DNA of 46,076 bases, from the NCBI GenBank assembly GCA_947459635.1, contig CANHEA010000012.1:1-46076 (forward strand), read 5' to 3'. Each line of letters opens with the position of its first letter. Position 1 is the stretch's first letter. Source of the DNA: Flavobacteriaceae bacterium (GTDB taxonomy: Bacteria; Bacteroidota; Bacteroidia; Flavobacteriales; Flavobacteriaceae). Positions 35,229 to 42,090 of this stretch are shown piece by piece. The position numbers and the translations under genes were made by a program. Under the pieces are notes generated by a model. That model was not told the DNA's origin. It ran no database searches and worked only from the letters and a program-made list of their open reading frames with translations.

Positions 35229-35897
35229 ATGCTAGATTTCTTCAAAAAATTTCGAATTTACTTCGGAATTATGTCGGTGCTTTCCGTCATTATAATTTTC
35301 TTGTTTTACCAAGCATTGAAGCCCAAAAAAACACTGCCAATTTTTAATCCAGCGGATGTGAATCCCGAATTGGTAGATAGCACAGTGCAATACGTTCAAA
35401 AATATCATACCATTGCAGATTTTTCCTTTATAAATCAAAATGGAAAAACCATTACGCAAAAAGACTACCAAGGAAAAATTTATGTGGCCGATTTCTTCTT
35501 CACCACATGTGGATCCATCTGTCCAATTATGACAACTAATATGGTTGATGTACAAAAAGCTTTTGCGAACAATCCCAAGGTAATGTTGCTGTCACATACC
35601 GTCTTTCCCGAAACCGATTCTGTCCCTGCACTTAAAGCCTATGCCATCAAAAAAGGGGTGAATGACCAAAAATGGAATCTTGTTACCGGAGATAAGAAAG
35701 CCATCTACACCATGGCGCGCAAATCATATCTCGCTGTAAAGCTGGGAAAACCTTCGGAATTGTATGATATGGTTCATACGGAAAACTTTGTTTTAGTCGA
35801 TACCAAGCGACGTGTCCGAGGTTTTTATGACGGCACCAAAAAAGAAGAAATTCAACGGCTGATTGAAGATATCTATTGGTTGCTAAGTCAAGAATAA
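35229..35897 (+). CDS. SCO1/SenC family copper chaperone, membrane-anchored
   Basis: A 222-residue protein with one N-terminal helix (FGIMSVLSVIIIFLFYQAL) anchoring a thioredoxin-fold domain. The copper ligands are C94 and C98 in TTCGSICPIM and H183 in DMVHTENFVLVD, exactly the Sco1 set. It inserts copper into the CuA site of cytochrome c oxidase or handles periplasmic thiols. The gene stands 83 nt before feoA, with its own promoter and a separate one for feoA, so it is probably an independent unit in a metal-related neighbourhood. Confidence 0.9.
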   Translation: MLDFFKKFRIYFGIMSVLSVIIIFLFYQALKPKKTLPIFNPADVNPELVDSTVQYVQKYHTIADFSFINQNGKTITQKDYQGKIYVADFFFTTCGSICPIMTTNMVDVQKAFANNPKVMLLSHTVFPETDSVPALKAYAIKKGVNDQKWNLVTGDKKAIYTMARKSYLAVKLGKPSELYDMVHTENFVLVDTKRRVRGFYDGTKKEEIQRLIEDIYWLLSQE

Positions 35898-35925
35898 ATG
35901 AACACTTTTATTCGGCATTTATGAC

Positions 35926-35954
35926 TTGTGATTGTATTTTTATCTTTACTTTTG
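35926..35954 (+). promoter_or_regulatory. Promoter TTG-N18-TACTTTTG for feoAB
   Basis: TTG at 35926-35928 and TACTTTTG at 35947-35954 are spaced by 18 nt. The element ends 26 nt before the TTG start of feoA. Confidence 0.6.
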
Positions 35955-35966
35955 CAATCTTAATTC

Positions 35967-35981
35967 AATCTAAATAAGATT
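35967..35981. promoter_or_regulatory. Small dyad over the feoA start (candidate iron operator)
   Basis: AATCT and AGATT flank 5 nt. The sequence TCTAAATAAG at 35969-35978 is identical to the half-site in front of the TonB receptor (38387-38396). It lies just downstream of the promoter, a position suited to repression. Confidence 0.4.
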
Positions 35982-36220
35982 TGAAAACAACTATTTCCAG
36001 TTTAAAAAAAGGCGAAAAAGCACGCATTGAAGCATTTGATGTTGAGGCCATTCCGTTGAAATTATTGGAAATGGGTTGCTTGCCGGGAAACGTAGTTGAA
36101 CTGCTTCAAATTGCGCCTTTTGGAGATCCATTATATCTGAATATCAACGGTTGTCATTTGGCGATTCGACAAGAAACTGCTCGTGAAATTGAAGTTACGC
36201 TCATCAATAACAAACTGTAA
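35981..36220 (+). CDS. feoA: Ferrous iron transport protein A
   Basis: A 79-residue SH3-like cytosolic partner of FeoB: LKKGEKARIEAFDVEAIPLKLLEMGCLPGNVVELLQIAPFG and DPLYLNINGCHLAIRQETAREI match FeoA well. It assists FeoB in iron uptake, though its exact role is debated. No ATG fits the N-terminus, so the start is TTG at 35981. Its stop shares one base with the feoB ATG (TAATG), indicating translational coupling. Confidence 0.92.
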   Translation: MKTTISSLKKGEKARIEAFDVEAIPLKLLEMGCLPGNVVELLQIAPFGDPLYLNINGCHLAIRQETAREIEVTLINNKL

Positions 36221-38322
36221 TGAAGAGCAAAAAAAACATCAACGTTGCTTTGATTGGAAACCCAAATACTGGAAAAACTTCGGTATTTAATCAGCTGACA
36301 GGCCTCAACCAACAAGTGGGAAATTATCCGGGAATTACGGTAGAAAAAAAGATTGGCTTTTGTAAACTTCCCAATAACATCAAAGCTAACATTCTTGATT
36401 TGCCCGGAACTTATAGCCTGAATGCGAGTTCTATTGATGAAAACGTAGTGATTGAATTATTGCTTAATAAAAACGATAAGTTATTTCCCGATGTCGCTTT
36501 GGTGATCACTGACGTCGAAAATCTCAAAAGAAATTTACTTCTTTTTACACAAATAAAGGACTTAGAAATTCCAACCATTTTGGTTATCAACATGGCGGAC
36601 CGAATGAAATATAAAGGAATTTCCTTAAATATTCCGCTTTTAGAAGACAAGCTGAAGACCAAGATTGCACTCATTAGTTCCCGAAAAGGACTTGGAATTG
36701 AAGAATTGAAAGACCAAATCGTCAACTACAAAACAGTTTCAACCGAACCTTGCCTCAATGCTTCTTCGATAGATCCAGTTTATTTTGATAATCTTCGAAA
36801 AACATTTCCCAATCAGTTGCTTTATAAATTATGGTTGGTGATCACGCAAGACGTCAACTTTTTGAATTTGGATCGAAAAGAAATTCATGGTTCTTTCACA
36901 AAATCGCATTCCGATTTAAAACGATTACAGCAGAAAGAAACAATCAAACGCTATCAGTTTATCAATGATGTCTTGAAAGAAGGACAGCAAATCGACACTG
37001 CCAATGCCAAAGATTTTCGAAGTAAACTCGACCGCGTGTTAACCCATAAATTTTGGGGTTATGTCATTTTCTTTTTGATTTTATCGGTCATTTTTCAATC
37101 TATTTTTGATTGGTCTAAGATTCCAATGGACGCTATAGATCAAGCATTTGCGAACTTCAGTGCACTTGCAAACGAAAAACTTCCTGCTGGCGTTTTGACC
37201 AACTTGATTGCACAGGGTATCATACCAGGCATCGGAGGCATTTTAATTTTCATTCCGCAAATTGCCTTTCTTTTTATGTTTATTTCAATTCTTGAAGAAA
37301 GCGGTTATATGAGTCGCGTTGTTTTTCTAATGGACAAAATCATGCGTCGATTTGGACTTTCAGGGAAAAGTGTTGTCCCTCTAATTTCAGGAACTGCCTG
37401 CGCTATTCCGGCGATTATGGCCACTCGAAACATCGAGAATTGGAAAGAGCGATTGATTACAATTTTGGTGACACCTTTCACCACATGTTCCGCACGATTA
37501 CCTGTTTATGCAATCATCATCGCTTTGGTAATTCCAGATCAGTATGTCTTGGGAATTGTCAATTTGCAAGGTTTGACACTCATGCTGCTCTATTTGATTG
37601 GGTTCGGTTCAGCCATTTTTTCTGCCTATCTTTTAAATAAAGTGCTAAAAATAAAAGGCAAGACGTATTTCGTAATTGAAATGCCGAACTATAAATTACC
37701 GCTCTTCAAAAATGTATTCATCAACGTCATTGAGAAAACCAAATCCTTTGTTTTTGGCGCAGGGAAAATCATTTTAGCCATCTCTATTATATTATGGTTC
37801 TTGGCTTCCAATGGACCTGGTAATAATTTTAATAATGCAGAAAACCAAATCATTGCTAAAAATCAAGTGAAGCCCTTATCTTCTGTTGCATTAGAAACTG
37901 CAGTAGCTTCACAAAAACTGGAGAACTCTTACATTGGTTTGATGGGTAAATCAATCGAACCGGTGATCTCACCCTTGGGTTACGATTGGAAAATAGGAAT
38001 TGCGGTTATTAGTTCTTTCGCAGCTCGTGAAGTCTTCGTTGGTACACTCGCCACCATTTATAGCGTAGGAGATACAGACAATGAAAATACAATCAAGAAC
38101 AAAATGCAAGCTGAAATAAATCCCATCACTGGAGACAAGGTGTTTAATTTTGCTTCTGGAGTCTCATTATTGCTGTTTTACGCGTTTGCCATGCAATGTG
38201 CCAGTACACTTGCCATCACGAAAAAAGAAACTAACTCCTGGAAATGGCCTTTAGCGCAACTTGTTTTTATGAGTAGCTTGGCCTATGTTGTTGCCCTTGT
38301 TACCTATCAAGTGTTGAAATAA
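36220..38322 (+). CDS. feoB: Ferrous iron transport protein B
   Basis: A 700-residue inner-membrane Fe2+ transporter. The G domain shows G1 GNPNTGKT (13-20), G2 GITVEKK, G3 DLPGTYSL, G4 NMAD, and a regulatory helical region up to about 270. The membrane part has the two Gate motifs with FISILEESGYMSRVVFLMDKIMRRFGLSGKS, SGTACAIPAIMATR and FAAREVFVGTLATIYSV. The C-terminus ends in three helices with no extra cytosolic domain; FeoC is absent, and the separate 40-residue cysteine-rich protein at 40709 may replace it. It lies between feoA and a TonB-dependent receptor. Confidence 0.96.
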   Translation: MKSKKNINVALIGNPNTGKTSVFNQLTGLNQQVGNYPGITVEKKIGFCKLPNNIKANILDLPGTYSLNASSIDENVVIELLLNKNDKLFPDVALVITDVENLKRNLLLFTQIKDLEIPTILVINMADRMKYKGISLNIPLLEDKLKTKIALISSRKGLGIEELKDQIVNYKTVSTEPCLNASSIDPVYFDNLRKTFPNQLLYKLWLVITQDVNFLNLDRKEIHGSFTKSHSDLKRLQQKETIKRYQFINDVLKEGQQIDTANAKDFRSKLDRVLTHKFWGYVIFFLILSVIFQSIFDWSKIPMDAIDQAFANFSALANEKLPAGVLTNLIAQGIIPGIGGILIFIPQIAFLFMFISILEESGYMSRVVFLMDKIMRRFGLSGKSVVPLISGTACAIPAIMATRNIENWKERLITILVTPFTTCSARLPVYAIIIALVIPDQYVLGIVNLQGLTLMLLYLIGFGSAIFSAYLLNKVLKIKGKTYFVIEMPNYKLPLFKNVFINVIEKTKSFVFGAGKIILAISIILWFLASNGPGNNFNNAENQIIAKNQVKPLSSVALETAVASQKLENSYIGLMGKSIEPVISPLGYDWKIGIAVISSFAAREVFVGTLATIYSVGDTDNENTIKNKMQAEINPITGDKVFNFASGVSLLLFYAFAMQCASTLAITKKETNSWKWPLAQLVFMSSLAYVVALVTYQVLK

Positions 38323-38372
38323 ATTTCATTTTTTTGAAATTCACTTCAACAAAAGTTAATTAAAAAATATTC

Positions 38373-38395
38373 TTATTTTTAATTTGTCTAAATAA
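38373..38395. promoter_or_regulatory. Imperfect 9-5-9 dyad over the -33 region of the TonB receptor promoter
   Basis: The left arm TTATTTTTA and right arm TCTAAATAA are complementary at 7 of 9 positions around 5 nt. It overlaps the TTG of the promoter. The right half is identical to one in front of feoA and close to the GTCTAAA half-site in front of the Nramp gene, so an iron-sensing repressor (Fur or DtxR type) is likely. Confidence 0.5.
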
Positions 38396-38414
38396 GTTTT
38401 AGAGTTTACTTTTG
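38384..38414 (+). promoter_or_regulatory. Promoter TTG-N20-TACTTTTG for the TonB receptor
   Basis: TTG at 38384-38386 and TACTTTTG at 38407-38414, spaced by 20 nt, 23 nt before the ATG at 38438. Confidence 0.6.
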
Positions 38415-38437
38415 CCGAAAATTATTCCATTCGACAA

Positions 38438-40675
38438 ATGAAACTTATATTTTCCTTCTCCTTTCTCTTTGTTTCCTCTTTTATTTTTGCGCAAGAAGAT
38501 CTTTTTGATCTTGCCTTAAATGACACCGTCAAAAAACTGTCAACCGTGACTATCATTGTCAAACAGCAAACGCCCGAAAGGTCGCACGAAGTAGAAAACA
38601 ACGCGCTTTTCTCGGGAAAGAAGAATGAAGTCATTCGTTTGGCCAATCTTAATGCTAATGTTACGACCAACAATGCGCGCGAAGTTTTCAGTAAAGTACC
38701 AGGAGTTTCGATTTGGGAAAATGAAGGGTCTGGAATTCAAATTAATGTTGGCGTCAGAGGTTTGAGTCCAAATAGAAGTTGGGAACTCAATACACGCCAA
38801 AACGGCTACGACATTTCTTCCGATATATTTGGCTATCCTGAAGCGTACTACAATCCGCCGTTAGAAGCGGTAGACGCTATTCAACTAGTTCGTGGTGGCG
38901 CATCTTTACAGTTCGGTTCGCAGTTTGGAGGCATGCTCAACTACGTCTTAAAAAGAGAATCACAAAAACCTTTCTCGTTTGAATCTCAAAACACCCTCGG
39001 CAGTTACGGTTTAATAAGTTCGTATAATGCTATTGGCGGAACAAAGAACAAATTTTCCTACTACGTCTACAATCATTATCGAGTTGGAAAAGGATGGAGA
39101 GAAAATAGCGACTATGAAGTGCGAAATTCCCATGCCTATATTGGATATCAATTTACGTCCAATACCAAATTATCGCTTGAATACACCAACATGGATTATG
39201 AAATGCAGCAAGCTGGAGGTTTAACCGATGTGCAATTTAAAGACAATCCGAGACAATCATTGCGAGAACGAAATTGGTTTGGAACGCCATGGAATGTGGC
39301 AGCCTTAATTCTTGACACAAAACTAACAGCACATTTAACACTCAACACCAAGCTATTTGGCCTTATGGGCGAGCGAAACAGTGTTGGATTTACCGCCACA
39401 CCAGACAAAGCTGATGCAATTGATGGAACCACAACTGACTACGCCAATCGTCAAGTTGATCGCGATTTTTATAAAAACTTGGGAATTGAAACCCGCAGTA
39501 TCTACAGCTACAAATTGGGAAAACAAGATCAAAATTTGGCTTTTGGAATGCGACTATATCAAGCCAACACCACGCGAAAACAACAAGGAAAAGGTACAAC
39601 AGCAGCCAATTTCGATTTAGCAATTGATGGCAGATTCTCTCGTGATTTGGATTTTCAAACCAACAACATCGCATGCTTTGCAGAAAATCAATTTAAGATT
39701 ACAAACAATCTGAGTGTCACGCCTGGAATTAGATATGAAAGCATCAAGTCTTCTATCGACGGTCGATTTTCAATTACCAACGGAAACGACGTCAATGTAA
39801 CTCCAGAAACACTTTCTCGAAATAAGATTTTAGCTGGAATAGGCATCGAATATAAGATCAAAAAAACGAACTTTTACACGAATTTCTCTCAAGCATTTCG
39901 CCCTGTTTTGTTCTCTGATATCACGCCACCAGCTACAACAGATGTCATTGATAAAGATTTAAAAGACGCGGACGGTTTTAACTTTGACTTTGGTTACCGT
40001 GGCAATTTGTTGGGTTGGATCAGTTTCGATGTGAGCTATTTCTATTTAAACTACAACAACCGAATTGGATCGATTCGCAAATTTATCAATGACGACCCGA
40101 CTCAAAACACTTATCTATTTCGAACCAATCTAGGAACCACAGTTCACAAAGGAATGGAAAGTTTTGTTGATTTGAATATTTCAAAAGCAATGAAAGTAAA
40201 TCAACAAATTGGCGACATCCAATTGTTTACGACCTTATCTTTTATTGATGCAAAGTACACTAATTTCAAAATCACGCAAGTTTCTGGAACAGCACCCAAT
40301 ATTGTACTTTCAGAAAGTAATCTAGCAGGCAATCGCGTGGAAAATGCACCGCGTTACATTCATAATTTTGGACTCACTTGGAGTTACAAGAGCTTTTCTT
40401 TCACCCTTCAAAACCGAAGAACTGGCAAAGTTTATTCCGACGCAAACAATACGGAAACTCCAAATACAACTGGTGTTACCGGAAAACTTGACGGTTATTC
40501 AGTCTATGATCTTTCGATGGAATACCGATTCTTACAGAAATTTAATGTTCGTGGCGGAATCAATAATTTATCGAATGTAATTTACGCAACCAGAAGAGCA
40601 GGTGGTTATCCCGGTCCTGGAATTTTACCCAATGACGCGCGGACTTTCTTTGTGAGTGTTGGTGTTAAATTGTAA
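38438..40675 (+). CDS. TonB-dependent receptor, FecA-like (ferric-citrate/siderophore type)
   Basis: A 745-residue outer-membrane receptor. MKLIFSFSFLFVSSFIFAQE is the signal peptide. A plug domain follows (NAREVFSKVPGVSIWENEGSGIQINVGVRGLSPNRSWELN...LEAVDAIQLVRGGASLQFGSQFGGMLNYVLK), then a 22-strand barrel ending ARTFFVSVGVKL. RGLSPNRSWELNTRQNGYDI resembles FecA/FhuA-type iron-chelate receptors. There is no carboxypeptidase-regulatory N-terminal domain as in SusC proteins, so glycan uptake is unlikely. It sits after feoAB and is preceded by an iron-box-like dyad. Exact ligand unknown. Confidence 0.88.
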   Translation: MKLIFSFSFLFVSSFIFAQEDLFDLALNDTVKKLSTVTIIVKQQTPERSHEVENNALFSGKKNEVIRLANLNANVTTNNAREVFSKVPGVSIWENEGSGIQINVGVRGLSPNRSWELNTRQNGYDISSDIFGYPEAYYNPPLEAVDAIQLVRGGASLQFGSQFGGMLNYVLKRESQKPFSFESQNTLGSYGLISSYNAIGGTKNKFSYYVYNHYRVGKGWRENSDYEVRNSHAYIGYQFTSNTKLSLEYTNMDYEMQQAGGLTDVQFKDNPRQSLRERNWFGTPWNVAALILDTKLTAHLTLNTKLFGLMGERNSVGFTATPDKADAIDGTTTDYANRQVDRDFYKNLGIETRSIYSYKLGKQDQNLAFGMRLYQANTTRKQQGKGTTAANFDLAIDGRFSRDLDFQTNNIACFAENQFKITNNLSVTPGIRYESIKSSIDGRFSITNGNDVNVTPETLSRNKILAGIGIEYKIKKTNFYTNFSQAFRPVLFSDITPPATTDVIDKDLKDADGFNFDFGYRGNLLGWISFDVSYFYLNYNNRIGSIRKFINDDPTQNTYLFRTNLGTTVHKGMESFVDLNISKAMKVNQQIGDIQLFTTLSFIDAKYTNFKITQVSGTAPNIVLSESNLAGNRVENAPRYIHNFGLTWSYKSFSFTLQNRRTGKVYSDANNTETPNTTGVTGKLDGYSVYDLSMEYRFLQKFNVRGGINNLSNVIYATRRAGGYPGPGILPNDARTFFVSVGVKL

Positions 40676-40696
40676 GCAACAAGCAAAATAAAAGTT

Positions 40697-40704
40697 TACC
40701 TTTA
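40697..40704 (+). promoter_or_regulatory. Promoter-like TACCTTTA in front of the FeoB-associated gene
   Basis: This octamer is one base from TAnnTTTG and ends 4 nt before the ATG at 40709, so any transcript from it would have almost no leader. Confidence 0.35.
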
Positions 40705-40708
40705 GACT

Positions 40709-40831
40709 ATGAATTTTCAAGAAATCGCTGTTTATATTATCCTAGGTTTTGCCATCGGTTTTCTGGTACGAAAGTTCTTTTGGAAGAAAAAATCAAAGAA
40801 AAACTGTGGTAAGGACGATTGCGGATGTTAG
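40709..40831 (+). CDS. FeoB-associated cysteine-rich membrane protein
   Basis: A 40-residue open frame: a single membrane helix (VYIILGFAIGFLVRKFFW) with a basic stretch KKKSKKN and then cysteines at 33, 38 and 40 in NCGKDDCGC. This is the FeoB_associated family of tiny proteins found next to feoB in Bacteroidetes and Firmicutes, thought to help FeoB in the way FeoC does elsewhere. It lies 33 nt after the TonB receptor. Its 3' end is 4 nt from the convergent secreted-protein gene, leaving no room for a separate terminator. Confidence 0.88.
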   Translation: MNFQEIAVYIILGFAIGFLVRKFFWKKKSKKNCGKDDCGC

Positions 40832-40835
40832 TAGA

Positions 40836-41258
40836 TTACTTTGCGATTTCTACTTTTATACAATAGTCTTTGGGGTTAATTTTGATGCTATCTTTCGGAT
40901 AAGGAACCAGCCGAATCGACTTGATTTTCGCTATCGGAATGGCTAATGTTTTTGATAACCATGTCTTGTTTTCTTCGACTTTTTTTGAGGAGAAAGTCAA
41001 TATTTCTTCGTCCATCCATTTCTTATTTTGATACACAGACACTAATACTTGTGCCTCGCCTCCCCAAACACAATTGACGCCTTCTGGGCAGCGCGCATCC
41101 GAAATTACTTGCTTCAACACGAGTTGCGTTCCTTTGGCTTTCAAAGTTTTGCTTTGTGTAATCGTAAAATCGGTTAGTTTTTTCGCTTTTTTGTGTTTTT
41201 GCGCCTGAACCGAAAAAGTCATCACCGTCAAGAAAAAAAGAAAGAATACGTTTTTCAT
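40836..41258 (-). CDS. Small secreted protein with DARCPxGVxCVWxGxA motif, unknown function
   Basis: A 140-residue exported protein (signal peptide MKNVFFLFFLTVMTFSVQAQ). The mature part is beta-rich and carries C57 and C63 in SDARCPEGVNCVWGGEAQVLV, a motif I recognise from a widespread but uncharacterised bacterial family; the two cysteines may form a disulfide. A third cysteine is near the C-terminus in DYCIKVEIAK. It starts 19 nt after the MntR-type gene on the same strand and is probably co-transcribed with it, which hints at a metal or envelope-stress role; this is inference. Confidence 0.75.
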   Translation of the reverse strand: MKNVFFLFFLTVMTFSVQAQKHKKAKKLTDFTITQSKTLKAKGTQLVLKQVISDARCPEGVNCVWGGEAQVLVSVYQNKKWMDEEILTFSSKKVEENKTWLSKTLAIPIAKIKSIRLVPYPKDSIKINPKDYCIKVEIAK

Positions 41259-41277
41259 TTTACTGGTTTGAAGAATG

Positions 41278-41931
41278 TTAAATCAACTTTACAAAAAGAT
41301 TGCTTGCAATTTTATTCGAAATTACCATTTCTTTTTTATCGGCACTAATTTTTAAGGACAAATCAAAATCTTCTTTTGCAAGCAGTGTAATTTCCGAACC
41401 TAACGCTATCTTATTCGTGTCGAGATATTTTAGAAAGGCGGCAGAAGAGTCTTTCACACCAACGCAAATCCCAGTTTGACCTTGCAAAAGTTCAGAAAGC
41501 AATACTTTTTCGATGGTGACGATATTTCCGTCAGGGTCAGGAATGGGATCGCCGTGCGGATCTTTGGTTGGATTGCCTAAGAAATTCGCTAGTTTATTGA
41601 TGAGTTGCTCAGACTTGATATGTTCTAATTGTTCCGCAATGTCATGCACTTCATCCCACGGAAAATTCAATTTTTCGACGAGGAAAACTTCCCACAAGCG
41701 ATGTTTACGCACAATCATCTTAGAGGCCAATTGTCCTTTTTCGGTGAGTGAAACACCTTGATATTTCTTATAGTGAATCCAATCTTTTTCGGCTAACTTT
41801 TTCAGCATATCTGTTACTGAAGACGCCTTGGTTTCCATCTTTTCGGCGATGGCATTGGTGCTCACTTCGGCTTCTGAAATGGTTGTGAGATGGTAGATGG
41901 TTTTGAGGTAATTTTCTTCGGATAAGGTCAT
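41278..41931 (-). CDS. mntR: DtxR/MntR family metal-dependent transcriptional regulator
   Basis: A 217-residue repressor. Winged-helix domain: LSEENYLKTIYHLTTISEAEVSTNAIAEKMETKASSVTDMLKKL...GVSLTEKGQLASKMIVRKHRLWEVFL. The dimerisation/metal domain is WDEVHDIAEQLEHIKSEQLINKL, with E/H ligands. NPTKDPHGDPIPDPDG is the family hinge. The C-terminus is an SH3-like FeoA domain (GQTGICVGVKDSSAAFLKYL...EITLLAKEDFDLSLKI). The start is ATG 41931; a longer reading to 42057 is translated from repeat elements. It follows mntH, and the palindrome at 44008-44033 is its probable operator. Confidence 0.88.
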   Translation of the reverse strand: MTLSEENYLKTIYHLTTISEAEVSTNAIAEKMETKASSVTDMLKKLAEKDWIHYKKYQGVSLTEKGQLASKMIVRKHRLWEVFLVEKLNFPWDEVHDIAEQLEHIKSEQLINKLANFLGNPTKDPHGDPIPDPDGNIVTIEKVLLSELLQGQTGICVGVKDSSAAFLKYLDTNKIALGSEITLLAKEDFDLSLKISADKKEMVISNKIASNLFVKLI

Positions 41932-41934
41932 TTT

Positions 41935-41966
41935 GATTTGGGATTTTGGATTTACGATTTGGGATT
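41935..41966. repeat. Direct repeat GATTTGGGATT, two copies at a 21-bp period
   Basis: Exact 11-mers begin at 41935 and 41956, in the leader of mntR next to REP-like copy C. It looks like a short dispersed simple repeat. Confidence 0.6.
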
Positions 41967-41981
41967 CTAAATTTGACGGAA

Positions 41982-42090
41982 CCCTAGCCCTGATGGCAGT
42001 GGCATCCTTTTTTGTTTTAGAATAAGTCGATTCTCTACGCTCGCGCTGATAAAACAAAAAAGATATAACGAACAGCAGGTTTCAGCTCCT
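41982..42090. repeat. REP-like hairpin element, copy C
   Basis: Outer flanks CCCTAGCCCTGATGGCAGTG and CAGGTTTCAGCTCCT match the other copies more loosely. The long apical stem pairs TTTTTTGTTTTA with TAAAACAAAAAA. The right end includes two bases of the mntH TAG stop, so the element begins exactly at the end of mntH and separates it from mntR. Confidence 0.8.

Noticed and set aside
38322..38341. Possible terminator after feoB (AATTTCA / TGAAATT)
   Set aside because: The stem is only 7 bp, AT-only in most pairs, and is not followed by a U-run; too weak to call.
41932..42057. A 42-residue N-terminal extension of the MntR-type regulator
   Set aside because: It is translated from a simple direct repeat and REP-like copy C; the conserved winged helix starts at the ATG 41931.
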